The notes under the pieces were generated by a model. That model saw nothing but the letters and a program-made list of their open reading frames with translations. It was not told the origin of the DNA and did not search any database. Below, piece after piece: positions 20,874 through 31,389 of a stretch of DNA of 64,000 nt. How positions within the stretch are numbered: position 1 is the first letter of the stretch; every line of letters starts with the position of its first letter. This DNA is from Solimonas sp036405815 (GTDB lineage: Bacteria; Pseudomonadota; Gammaproteobacteria; Nevskiales; Nevskiaceae): the NCBI GenBank assembly GCA_036405815.1, contig DASWWX010000065.1, positions 1-64,000 of the forward strand, read 5' to 3'. A program made the position numbers and the translations under genes.

Positions 20874-21320
20874 ATGTCCGAGCTGAAGAACCGTATCGCC
20901 GAGGACGTGAAGACCGCCATGCGGGGCGGCGAGAAAGAGCGCCTGTCGGTGCTGCGCATGCTGCAGGCCGAACTCAAGCAGCGCGAAGTCGTCGACAGCA
21001 TCGAGCTCACCGACGCCGTCGTCGCCGCCGCCATCGAGAAGATGGTCAAGCAGCGCCGCGATTCCGAATCCCAGTTCCGCGCCGGCAACCGCCCGGACCT
21101 CGCCGACAAGGAAGCCTCGGAAATCCAGATGCTGATCGGCTACCTGCCGCAGCAGTTCACCGATGCGGAAGTATCCGCGCTGATCGACCAGGCCATCGCC
21201 GAGACCGGCGCATCCGGCGGCAAGGACATGGGCAAGGTCATGGGCTGGATCAAGCCCAAGGCCCAGGGCCGCACCGACATGGGCAAGCTTTCCGGCCTGA
21301 TCAAGGCCAAGCTCGGCTGA
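20874..21320 (+). CDS. yqeY: GatB/YqeY domain-containing protein
   Basis: A 148-residue protein related to the tRNA-binding tail domain of GatB. It begins MSELKNRIAEDVKTAMRGGE and has KQRRDSESQFRAGNRPDLA and a C-terminal GKVMGWIKPKAQGRTDM. Its precise role is unknown; it may help tRNA-dependent amidation. Placement between rpsU and dnaG is conserved in many gammaproteobacteria. Confidence 0.92.
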   Translation: MSELKNRIAEDVKTAMRGGEKERLSVLRMLQAELKQREVVDSIELTDAVVAAAIEKMVKQRRDSESQFRAGNRPDLADKEASEIQMLIGYLPQQFTDAEVSALIDQAIAETGASGGKDMGKVMGWIKPKAQGRTDMGKLSGLIKAKLG

Positions 21321-21380
21321 TCCGTTTCCGCCTCGCGATGCCGCGAGGAATCCGCTCCGAACACTTACACTGCGGGCGCC

Positions 21381-23123
21381 ATGGCCGGCCGCATCCCTGA
21401 CGCTTTCATCCAGGACCTGATCGCTCGTACCGATATCGTCGAGCTGATCGGCGCGCGCCTGGAACTCAAGCGCGCCGGTAAGGAATTCAAGGCGCGCTCG
21501 CCATTCACCAACGAGAAGTCGCCAAGCTTCTTCGTCTCGCCGCAGAAGCAGATGTACTTCGACTTCTCCTCCGGCAAGAACGGCACGGCGATCAGCTTCC
21601 TGATGGAGTACGACCGGCTCTCGTTCGTCGAGGCGGTCGAGGAGCTGGCACGTCGCGCCGGGCTGGAGGTGCCGCGCGAGGGCGGCAACAACGAGCCACG
21701 CGTTGTCGTCGAAGGCCCGCTCGACGCCCTGGCCGGCGCTCAGCGATTCTTCCGCGACCAGCTGCGCAGCGCGCCGTCGGCGATCGAGTACCTGAAGAAG
21801 CGCGGCGTCAGCAGCGAGACCGCCAAGCGCTTCGGCATCGGTTTCGCGCCTGACAGTTGGGATGCCCTCACCGCTTTCCTGAAAGACGACCGGCACGCGG
21901 TCGACGCCGGCCTGCTGATCCAGCGTGATTCGGGCGGCGTCTACGACCGCTTCCGCAATCGCATCATGTTCCCGATTCGCGATACTCGCGGGCGCGTGAT
22001 CGCCTTCGGCGGCCGCACCATGGCCAACGACCCGGCCAAGTACCTGAACTCGCCCGAGACGGTGCTGTTCCACAAGGGCCGCAATCTCTACGGTCTATAC
22101 GAAGCACGTCAGTCCTCGACCGCCGCGTTGCCCTATCTCGTCGTCGTCGAGGGCTACATGGACGTGGTGATGCTGTCGCAGTACGGCATCCACGAGGCGG
22201 TCGGCACGCTCGGCACCGCGACCACGCGCGAACACCTGCAGCTGCTGTTCAAGAGCACCAGCAAGATCGTGTTCTGCTTCGACGGCGACCGCGCCGGCCG
22301 CAGCGCCGCCTGGCGCGCGCTGGAGCAAGCCCTCCCGGAAATGAGCGAAGGCCGCGAGTGCGTGTTCATGTTCATGCCCGAGGGCCAGGACCCGGACACC
22401 TGGGTCCAGCAGACCGGCGCCGACGCTTTCCGCGAACAGATCGCGCAGGCGACGCCGCTGTCGCAGTTCTTGCTGGGCGAGCTGGCCAAGCAGGTCAATC
22501 TCGGCTCGATCGAGGGCCGCGCCAAGCTGGCAGCGCTGGCCAAACCCCTGATCGAGAAGCTGCGCGAAGGGCCGCTGCGCGCGCTGATGCTCGACGAGCT
22601 GGGCCGCATGACCCGGCTGGCGCGTATCGATCTGGAAGCGGCCGTGCGCGGCAAGACGCCCGCCGCCACCGAACCCGCGACCGCTACACCCGCCAGCCCG
22701 CCGCGAGACCCGCGCGACGTCAATCCGGTGCGCCGTGCCCTGCGCCTGTTGCTGGAACTGCCGCTGCTGGCCGAGCAGGTCGATCACCTCGAACTGCTGC
22801 ACCAGGCCGAGGTGCGCGGCGCCGATGTGCTGGTCGAGGCGATCGATTTCTTCCAGGCCCATCCGGCCGCGTCTGCCGCTCAACTCATTGAATTCTGGAA
22901 AGATACGGCCAAGGGCCGTGGCTTGCAGCAGCTTCTGCTGGAAGCCCTGCCGCTCGACGACGCCCAGGTTGAAGCCGAGTTCCGCGACACCATCTTGCTG
23001 TTGAGCCAGAAGGCCCTGCGCGGCCGTGTGCAGCACCTGCTGGCGGAGGCGGGAACCCGAAATCTCAGCCCGGCGGAAACCAGCGAGTTGAAGGCATTAA
23101 CGCAGCAATTGGCGACAAGATAG
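21381..23123 (+). CDS. dnaG: DNA primase, lacking the zinc-ligand residues
   Basis: A 580-residue primase that makes RNA primers at the replication fork. The order is an N-terminal CHC2-like domain (1-100), RNA-polymerase and Toprim core (about 110-330; VVVEGYMDVVML with the catalytic Glu, and CFDGDRAG with the metal-binding Asp pair), and a C-terminal DnaB-binding domain. In E. coli the zinc ligands are Cys40, His43, Cys61 and Cys64. Here these aligned positions are Ser40, Thr43, Asp61 and Ser64 (KARSPFTNEKSPSF and YFDFSSGKNG). The rest of the domain is conserved. It is the only primase in the window and lies in its normal operon. Confidence 0.96.
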   Translation: MAGRIPDAFIQDLIARTDIVELIGARLELKRAGKEFKARSPFTNEKSPSFFVSPQKQMYFDFSSGKNGTAISFLMEYDRLSFVEAVEELARRAGLEVPREGGNNEPRVVVEGPLDALAGAQRFFRDQLRSAPSAIEYLKKRGVSSETAKRFGIGFAPDSWDALTAFLKDDRHAVDAGLLIQRDSGGVYDRFRNRIMFPIRDTRGRVIAFGGRTMANDPAKYLNSPETVLFHKGRNLYGLYEARQSSTAALPYLVVVEGYMDVVMLSQYGIHEAVGTLGTATTREHLQLLFKSTSKIVFCFDGDRAGRSAAWRALEQALPEMSEGRECVFMFMPEGQDPDTWVQQTGADAFREQIAQATPLSQFLLGELAKQVNLGSIEGRAKLAALAKPLIEKLREGPLRALMLDELGRMTRLARIDLEAAVRGKTPAATEPATATPASPPRDPRDVNPVRRALRLLLELPLLAEQVDHLELLHQAEVRGADVLVEAIDFFQAHPAASAAQLIEFWKDTAKGRGLQQLLLEALPLDDAQVEAEFRDTILLLSQKALRGRVQHLLAEAGTRNLSPAETSELKALTQQLATR

Positions 23124-23144
23124 CCAATCCTCGGGGGGCGCCGG

Positions 23145-23150
23145 TATAAT
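23145..23150 (+). promoter_or_regulatory. Internal -10 box before rpoD
   Basis: A perfect TATAAT lies in the 83-bp dnaG-rpoD gap, 57 bp upstream of the rpoD start. No good -35 box is visible. E. coli also has internal rpoD promoters in this operon. Confidence 0.5.
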
Positions 23151-23206
23151 GTCGAGTTCCGCGCACCATCTTCACCGCCGTCGCCGGCGCGTTACCCGAG
23201 TATCGA

Positions 23207-25117
<1,911 letters not shown>

Positions 25118-25146
25118 GCTTCAGCAGACGCTCGGTCGAGCTATAG

Positions 25147-25190
25147 GCACCCACAAAAAACCCCGCCGAAGCGGGGTTTTTTGTGGGTGC
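25147..25190. terminator. Strong bidirectional terminator after rpoD
   Basis: Perfect 20-bp stem (25147-25166 with 25171-25190), loop CGAA. It contains internal A6 and T6 runs, so it can work for rpoD and for the convergent barrel gene. Confidence 0.9.
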
Positions 25191-25198
25191 GATCCCGA

Positions 25199-25765
25199 TC
25201 AGAAGTTGAAGCGGCCGCCAAAGGTCCAGGCATCGGTATCGTCGTCGGTCGTGTACGACACGCCCAGCGACAGCGCCGGCGTGAAGTGATACAGCGCCGC
25301 GGCGGTGAACGAGGTGTTGTCGTCGTCGAAGACATCGACGTAATCGACGTTGCCAGCCAGCTCGAACTGCGGCGAGAGCAGGTGACGGACGCCAACCCCC
25401 AGGCCGTAGCCGGTGTCGTCATCGCTGCCGAAACCCGACAGCTCCACGTCGGCCTTGACGAACGCTGCCTCGGCCGTGAAATCGGTATTGGCGCCCAGCG
25501 CGTGGCGCCAGCCCAAACCGGCCGTGATCGTGTCCGACTCCAGCGCCGGCGAGGTGTCGGTTTCCAGCGAGCCGTAGCTGCCGAACAGGTAGAACGAGTC
25601 GGCGATCTTGCCCGAGATCTTGACGCGGAAGCCGTCGAAGTCGGTGCCGTCGGCATCGCCCGTCACATAGCCGGCTTCGACATAGTTATAGGACAGGCCC
25701 TGCGCGAACGCGGACAACGGCAAAGCCACCAGCGCAGCCACGGCAATCTTTCCGAACTTGTGCAT
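25199..25765 (-). CDS. Small outer-membrane beta-barrel protein
   Basis: A 188-residue protein with a signal peptide (1-21, cleavage after SAFA-Q). It then shows about eight amphipathic strands joined by Asp-rich turns and ends in GGRFNF, a typical barrel end. It resembles OmpA/OmpX-sized eight-stranded barrels, without a periplasmic domain. Role unknown. Similar style to the barrel at 327-1073. It is convergent with rpoD across a shared terminator. Confidence 0.7.
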   Translation of the reverse strand: MHKFGKIAVAALVALPLSAFAQGLSYNYVEAGYVTGDADGTDFDGFRVKISGKIADSFYLFGSYGSLETDTSPALESDTITAGLGWRHALGANTDFTAEAAFVKADVELSGFGSDDDTGYGLGVGVRHLLSPQFELAGNVDYVDVFDDDNTSFTAAALYHFTPALSLGVSYTTDDDTDAWTFGGRFNF

Positions 25766-25860
25766 ATGCGTCTCCAGTATGGTTCTAGTCCGCCCCGCCA
25801 GTTGCCGGGGGCAGCCCGAGTCTAGCGCGGGCGCACCAATTCGGAACAGCCGACGCCAAT

Positions 25861-25892
25861 AAAAACGCCGCGCACCGAAACGGCGCGCGGCG
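25861..25892 (-). terminator. Rho-independent terminator after the YfaZ-like gene
   Basis: CGCCGCGC/GCGCGGCG stem (25866-25873 with 25885-25892). On the minus strand it is followed by TTTTT. Confidence 0.65.
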
Positions 25893-25913
25893 CTGGCGCT
25901 GGGGCTTTCCGGA

Positions 25914-26540
25914 TCAGGGGCCGAAGTTCACGCGGAACCCGACGCGCAGATCGGAGAGGTCCAGCTCGACGTCGGTCTCGTCTTCGAGCTGGGACAGGCG
26001 ATAGTCGAGGAACAGACCCACTGCGGAGGTGAAGGCCACGCCCACGCCGGCATTGATCTCCAGACCTTCCAGCGTGCTGCCGTCCTCCTTGAGGTTCACA
26101 TACCCGACCTGGCCGTGCAGCACGAAGCCGGGGGCCACGTCGAACTCGAGACGGCCATGCAGGCCGAAGCCGTCCGGCTTGCTCTTGCCGACGCCCGGCA
26201 CCTCGAGCTCCATGTTGATGTACTCGGCCAGCGCACCCAGACGCGCAGGGCCATTGGTCATGACGCCGAGCCCGAAGCGCAGCTGCTTGATCTCGGTATC
26301 CGAGTCGTCGAGCTTGGCCGCCTGGTATTCGGCCGACAGCACGCCCATCTCGCTGACCGGCGCCATCAACTTGCCGCCGAAACCGTCACCGTCCTCGTCC
26401 GCCGAGCCGAAGCCAGGCACGGTCACTTCCAGATTGGCCTGGGGAATAAAGTACAGGTCGAAATACCCGGGCGCGCCGGCATGGCTCACCACCGGTGCCA
26501 GCGCCAGCAAACCCGCTCCCAGCATCTTCGACATCGTCAT
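25914..26540 (-). CDS. Outer-membrane protein, YfaZ-like
   Basis: A 208-residue exported protein. Signal peptide MTMSKMLGAGLLAL to VVSHA-G. The mature protein has regular beta-strand alternation with long Asp/Glu-rich turns (SADEDGDGFGG) and resembles the YfaZ-type barrels of Pseudomonas and Xanthomonas relatives. Function unknown. ATG 26540 is chosen because the upstream extension is arginine-rich and would hide the signal peptide. It ends in RVNFGP, so it lacks a terminal aromatic residue. Confidence 0.68.
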   Translation of the reverse strand: MTMSKMLGAGLLALAPVVSHAGAPGYFDLYFIPQANLEVTVPGFGSADEDGDGFGGKLMAPVSEMGVLSAEYQAAKLDDSDTEIKQLRFGLGVMTNGPARLGALAEYINMELEVPGVGKSKPDGFGLHGRLEFDVAPGFVLHGQVGYVNLKEDGSTLEGLEINAGVGVAFTSAVGLFLDYRLSQLEDETDVELDLSDLRVGFRVNFGP

Positions 26541-26659
26541 CCGACTTCTCCCAGGTTGTTGTCGTGCCCGCAGAACGGCTCGCGTTGCGGTCGGCCGCAG
26601 TCTAGCGCAGCTTTTTGCAGCACAGGCACCGTCGACCGAACACTTCGGACGCACCAACG

Positions 26660-26688
26660 AAAACGCGGCCTCGAGGGCCGCGTTTTTT
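26660..26688 (-). terminator. Terminator after the cytochrome pair
   Basis: AAAACGCGGCC/GGCCGCGTTTT stem with a five-base loop and T-runs on both sides. It separates the cytochrome c genes from the YfaZ-like gene. Confidence 0.75.
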
Positions 26689-26710
26689 ACCGCATCACAG
26701 ACGCGACCGC

Positions 26711-27052
26711 TCAGGGCTGCGGCGGCTGCGTGCCGGACAGGCTCGGGGTGTACAACGAGCCCTTCTGGGCCGCGAAGTAACGCGCCAGCGCGCGGATGTC
26801 GGCCTTGCTCAGACCGCTCATCTGAGCCGCCATGATCGCGTTCTTGCGGCGGCCGTCCTGGTACTCGTGCATCGCGTGCTCGAGATAGTTGGCGTACTGG
26901 CCGGCCAGCACGGGGTAGGCCGGCATGATCGGCTTGGCACCGGCATCACCGTGGCAGGCGGCGCAGGCGGCGGCTTTTTCGGGCACCGCGACGTCGGCGA
27001 GAACCGCCGTCGACGACAGACCCAGCAGGAGGCTCAGGAGAATGCGCTTCAT
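26711..27052 (-). CDS. Monohaem c-type cytochrome
   Basis: A 113-residue periplasmic cytochrome. Signal peptide MKRILLSLLLGLSSTAVLA. One haem site, CAACH, near residue 35, and Met ligand candidates further on. Cytochrome c5/c4-like, an electron carrier to a terminal oxidase. ATG 27052 is chosen for its signal peptide. It lies 7 bp downstream of a second monohaem cytochrome gene; the pair is probably co-transcribed. Confidence 0.85.
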   Translation of the reverse strand: MKRILLSLLLGLSSTAVLADVAVPEKAAACAACHGDAGAKPIMPAYPVLAGQYANYLEHAMHEYQDGRRKNAIMAAQMSGLSKADIRALARYFAAQKGSLYTPSLSGTQPPQP

Positions 27053-27059
27053 GGCGGGC

Positions 27060-27386
27060 TTACTTGTGGACAGGCGCGTGGGCGAAGAAGGCGGCGATGT
27101 CGGCGATGTCCTGGTCGGACATGCTCGCGGCCTGCGCATGCATCGTCGGATGCGGACGCTCGCCGGAGCGGTAGGCCTTCAGCGCGGTTTCCAGGTACTC
27201 GGCCGGCTGGCCGCCGATCTTCGGCACCCGGTAGGTCGGGTAGACGTTGTTGTACTTGGGAATGCCGTGGCAACCCATGCAGGTGTTGGCCTTGACCTTG
27301 CCCGCTTCCGCGTCGCCTTGGGCGAACGCGGCCGGCGCGACCAGCGCAGCGGCGAGGGCCATCAAGCCCCAACGCGCAAACTTCAT
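27060..27386 (-). CDS. Monohaem c-type cytochrome
   Basis: A 108-residue periplasmic cytochrome. Signal peptide MKFARWGLMALAAALVAPAAFA-Q. Haem site CMGCH in the first third, with Met-containing AQAASMSDQDIADIAAFF in the C-terminal helix. Related to its downstream neighbour (GQPAEYLETALKAYRSGER matches the GQYANYLEHAMHEYQDGRR of that gene). Together they look like the two halves of a dihaem c4-type cytochrome encoded as separate proteins. Confidence 0.85.
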   Translation of the reverse strand: MKFARWGLMALAAALVAPAAFAQGDAEAGKVKANTCMGCHGIPKYNNVYPTYRVPKIGGQPAEYLETALKAYRSGERPHPTMHAQAASMSDQDIADIAAFFAHAPVHK

Positions 27387-27667
27387 GTGAGAACTCCCAA
27401 AAGTACGAACCGCCGGTCTCGTGCCGGCGGCCATGGCGCCGACGGCGCAAAGCCAAGGCGGCGAGGCGCGAAATTGTCGAGGAATTGCGGCACGGGGTCA
27501 ACGCAAAGCCCCCTGCGGTGCCTGCGGGGTGGAGCGCCGTTCGGGCCGCCTGTTACCCTTGCGACCCGAGCCGACCGGCATTGCCACCGGCATTCCAGCC
27601 GCCGCGTTCGACGACCGACCGCGCCGCGCACCGTCCCACCCATCCTCCGGACCCCGCCCCGACCGGC

Positions 27668-29188
27668 ATGAGCTTCGTGATCGAGAACGCCGCGGCCAGC
27701 CGCGGGCAGGAACTGGCGGCGATCGACCTGGGTTCGAACAGCTTCCACATGATGGTGGCGCGCACCGACGGCCACGATCTGCAGATCATCGATCGCCTGC
27801 GCGAGCCGGTGCGGCTGGCCGCCGGCCTGGATGCGGACAAGCGCCTGCGTCCGGATGCCGCGCAGCGTGCGCTGGCCTGCCTGCAGCGCTTTGGTCAACG
27901 CCTGCGCGGCATTCCGCCCGAGCGCATCCGCGCCGTCGGTACCAACACCTTGCGCAAGCTGCGACGCAGCGCCGATTTCCACGCCGCTGCCGAAGCCGCG
28001 CTCGGTCACCCGATCGAGATCATCTCCGGCGCCGAGGAAGCGCGCCTGGTCTACGGCGGCGTGACCCACGGCATGGGCCGCCAGCAACCGCGGCGGCTGG
28101 TCGTCGACATCGGGGGCGGCAGCACCGAACTGATCATCGGCCAGGGCCCGCGACCGAAACTGATGGAATCGGTCTCCCTGGGCTGCGTCGTGCACACGCA
28201 GCGCTTCTTCGATGACGGCGAGATCACGGCGGCGCGCTTCAGACGCGCGCGGCTGGCGGCGCGCCTGGAGCTGGAATTCCTCGAACGACGCTACCGCCGC
28301 GCCGGCTGGGACACAGCGATCGGATCCAGCGGCACGATACGTGGCATCTGGCGCGTGCTAACCGCGCTGCAATGGATCGACGGCGACATCACCCGCGACG
28401 CCGTCGAGTCCCTGGTCGAGCTGGTCATGACCAAACGTCACATCGACGAGATCGATTTCGCGGCGCTGCGCGAGGATCGGCGGCCGGTGTTTGTCGGCGG
28501 ACTCGCCGTACTCGCCGGCGTGTTCGACTCGCTGGCGATCAAGCGCATGGAGACCTCGGAGCGCGCCCTGCGCGAGGGCGTGGTCTATGACCTGCTCGGC
28601 CGTCTCGCCAACCACGACGTCCGCGACGACTCGGTGCAGGCGATGGCGCGCCGTTACGGCGTCGACCAGGACCACGCGCAGGCGGTGGAGCGCACCGCCC
28701 GCAAGCTGCTGGAACAGGTCGCCAAGCCCTGGCATCTGGACGTCAAGCTGGCCGGCCGCTTCATCGGCTGGGCCACGCAGTTGCACGAGGTGGGTCTGGT
28801 GATCACCCACAACGGCTACCACAAGCACAGCGAATACATCCTGCGGAACAGCGACCTGCAGGGCTTCTCGCAGACCGATCAGAAACTGCTGGCTGCGCTG
28901 GTGCGCCTGCATCGCGGCAAGTTTGCGCTGGCCACGCTCGACGACCTGCCGACGATCTGGGTGGAGCCGGTGAAGCGCATGGCCACCATCCTGCGCATCG
29001 CCTACCTGCTGCACCGCTCGCGCACGCCCAAACTACGGCCGCCGGCCCAGCTGAGTGTGACCCGACGCGGCCTGGAGTTGAGTTTCACCAACCGGAAATG
29101 GCTGGAGCGTCATCCGTTGACGCAAGCCGATCTCGAACGCGAAGTCGAGCAGCTCGCCGCCATGCAATGGCGTCTGCGCGTCGTCTGA
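27668..29188 (+). CDS. ppx: Exopolyphosphatase
   Basis: A 506-residue Ppx/GppA phosphatase that releases phosphate from polyphosphate ends, or converts pppGpp to ppGpp. The N-terminal ASKHA domain starts AAIDLGSNSFHMMVAR and has VDIGGGSTELIIG. The C-terminal HD-like half starts about residue 310 (THNGYHKHSEYILRNSDL). ATG 27668 (MSFVIENA) is chosen over a long upstream extension. It is convergent with ppk1, the enzyme that makes polyphosphate. Confidence 0.93.
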   Translation: MSFVIENAAASRGQELAAIDLGSNSFHMMVARTDGHDLQIIDRLREPVRLAAGLDADKRLRPDAAQRALACLQRFGQRLRGIPPERIRAVGTNTLRKLRRSADFHAAAEAALGHPIEIISGAEEARLVYGGVTHGMGRQQPRRLVVDIGGGSTELIIGQGPRPKLMESVSLGCVVHTQRFFDDGEITAARFRRARLAARLELEFLERRYRRAGWDTAIGSSGTIRGIWRVLTALQWIDGDITRDAVESLVELVMTKRHIDEIDFAALREDRRPVFVGGLAVLAGVFDSLAIKRMETSERALREGVVYDLLGRLANHDVRDDSVQAMARRYGVDQDHAQAVERTARKLLEQVAKPWHLDVKLAGRFIGWATQLHEVGLVITHNGYHKHSEYILRNSDLQGFSQTDQKLLAALVRLHRGKFALATLDDLPTIWVEPVKRMATILRIAYLLHRSRTPKLRPPAQLSVTRRGLELSFTNRKWLERHPLTQADLEREVEQLAAMQWRLRVV

Positions 29189-29221
29189 ACGACACGCCGA
29201 GCCCTCTGCTCAGCAACCCGA

Positions 29222-31300
29222 TCAGCTTTCTTCCATGAAACGCGACTGCACCGGTCGCCCCTCGATCTGCTCCGGGCGCTGGTAGGAGCCGTCCGGCTGC
29301 AGCAGCCAGCTCTGCGCGGTGTCGGCGATATATGCCTGCAGATGATCGGCGATGCGCTCGCGCAGTTTCTTGTCGAGAATCGGGAACGCGACCTCGACGC
29401 GGCGGAACAGGTTGCGCTCCATCCAGTCGGCGCTGGACAGGTACAGCTCCGGCTCGCCGCCATTGGCGAACGAATAGACGCGGTGATGTTCGAGGAAGCG
29501 GCCGACCACCGAGCGCACCTGGATGTTCTCCGACAGCCCCGGCACGCCGGGCCGCAGAGAGCACATGCCGCGCACGATCAAGTCCACCTTCACGCCGGCC
29601 TGCGATGCGCGGTACAGCGCCTGGATCGACTCCGGTTCCACCAGGGCGTTGAGCTTGGCGATGATGTGCGAGGGACGGCCCTGGCGCGCATGCTCGGTTT
29701 CGCGCTCGATCTTGGCGTGCAGTTGCCGGGACAGCGTGAACGGCGACTGCAGCAATCGGTGCAGGCGCGTCACCTTGCCCAGGCTCGTCAGCTGCAGGAA
29801 CACCGCGTGCACGTCCCTGCAGATCTGCGGTTCCGCCGTCAGCAGACCGTAATCGGTATACAGGCGCGCGGTGCGCGGATGGTAGTTGCCGGTGCCCAGG
29901 TGCGCGTAATAGCGCAGGCTCGACGCACCGGGCGCGCTGTCCTCGCGACGCACGATCAGGCACATCTTCGCGTGGGTCTTGTAGCCGACGACGCCATAGA
30001 CGACGTGCGCCCCGACTTCCTGCAGCTGTTCGGCGAGGTCGATGTTGTTGGCCTCGTCGAAACGCGCACGCAGCTCGACGACGACCGTCACTTCCTTGCC
30101 ATTGCGCGCCGCTTCGATCAGCGCATCGACGATCGCCGACTTGTCGCCCGTGCGGTATAGCGTCTGCTTGATCGCCAGCACCTTGGGGTCGCGCGCGGCC
30201 TGTCGCAGGAACTCGACCACCGGCGCAAATGAGTCATAGGGGTGATGCAGCAACTGATCGCGCTCGCGGATCGACGCGAACAGATCGCCGGACAGCGCCT
30301 TGGGCACCCGCGGCGTGAACGCTGGATACTTCAGGTCCGGCCGGTCGACCAGATCCGGAATCGCCATCAGGCGGTGCAGGTTCACCGGCCCGTTGACCTG
30401 GTAGACGTCCACGGCGTTGAGCTGCGCCACGTCCATCAGGTACTGCCACATCTGGTCCGGGCAGTTGTGTGCCACTTCCAGACGCACGGTATCGCCCCAC
30501 TGCCGCTGCGACAGCTCGCCTTCCAGCGCCTCCATCAGGTCCTTGGTCTCTTCCTCATCGACCAGCAGATCGGAATTGCGCGTCAGCCGGAACTGATAGC
30601 AGCCGCTGGCCTCCATGCCAGGAAACAATTCATCGACGTAGGCGTGGATGACCGACGACAGAAACACGAAATCGTGCGGGCCGCTGCCCGGCACATCGGC
30701 CGGGATCTGGATCAGACGCGGCAGCGCACGCGGCGCCTGCACGATCGCAAAGCCGGTGTTGCGCCCGAACGCATCCTTGCCCGAGAGCTGGACGATGAAG
30801 TTCAGCGACTTGTTGAGGATGCGCGGAAACGGATGCGCCGGATCGAGTCCGATCGGCGACAGCACCGGCGCCAGCTCATTCTGGAAGTACTGCTTGAGCC
30901 AGCCGTCCTGTTCCGGCGTCCAGTCGCTGCGACGCACGAAGCGGATGCGCTCCTTCTCCAGTGCCGGGATGATCACGTCGTTGAACACGCGGTACTGCTC
31001 GGCGACCAGTTCGTGCGCGCGCTTGCCGATCGCCACCAGCGTCTCGGCGGGTGTCATGCCGTCGGCGGCGCGCTGCGCCGGATTGATCTCCGCCATCTGC
31101 TGCAGGCCGGCAACGCGAATCTCGAAGAACTCATCGAGATTGGAGCTGGAGATGCACATGAACTTGAGCCGTTCCAGCAGCGGCACGGTCTCGTCCAGGG
31201 CCTGCGCCAGCACGCGCTGGTTGAACTCTAGCAGCGACAGTTCGCGGCTGAGAAACAGGTCGGCGGGCTGCAGTTCCAGTTCGGGCGGCTTCTTGCTCAT
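29222..31300 (-). CDS. ppk1: Polyphosphate kinase 1
   Basis: A 692-residue enzyme that makes polyphosphate from ATP. The order is N domain (FLSRELSLLEFNQRVL), head domain, and two phospholipase-D-like C domains. The autophosphorylated His lies in GYKTHAKM; a second HxK-like site is in the last domain (VVGRFLEHHRVYSFANGG). Length is typical. It is adjacent and convergent to ppx. Confidence 0.96.
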   Translation of the reverse strand: MSKKPPELELQPADLFLSRELSLLEFNQRVLAQALDETVPLLERLKFMCISSSNLDEFFEIRVAGLQQMAEINPAQRAADGMTPAETLVAIGKRAHELVAEQYRVFNDVIIPALEKERIRFVRRSDWTPEQDGWLKQYFQNELAPVLSPIGLDPAHPFPRILNKSLNFIVQLSGKDAFGRNTGFAIVQAPRALPRLIQIPADVPGSGPHDFVFLSSVIHAYVDELFPGMEASGCYQFRLTRNSDLLVDEEETKDLMEALEGELSQRQWGDTVRLEVAHNCPDQMWQYLMDVAQLNAVDVYQVNGPVNLHRLMAIPDLVDRPDLKYPAFTPRVPKALSGDLFASIRERDQLLHHPYDSFAPVVEFLRQAARDPKVLAIKQTLYRTGDKSAIVDALIEAARNGKEVTVVVELRARFDEANNIDLAEQLQEVGAHVVYGVVGYKTHAKMCLIVRREDSAPGASSLRYYAHLGTGNYHPRTARLYTDYGLLTAEPQICRDVHAVFLQLTSLGKVTRLHRLLQSPFTLSRQLHAKIERETEHARQGRPSHIIAKLNALVEPESIQALYRASQAGVKVDLIVRGMCSLRPGVPGLSENIQVRSVVGRFLEHHRVYSFANGGEPELYLSSADWMERNLFRRVEVAFPILDKKLRERIADHLQAYIADTAQSWLLQPDGSYQRPEQIEGRPVQSRFMEES

Positions 31301-31389
31301 GGGCGGTCAGTTCAGCGACAGCGCGGGCGCCCAGTCTATGACAGGCCCATGACAGCGGCGTGAACGCCGTCGGCGGCATCGCGGGGCCG

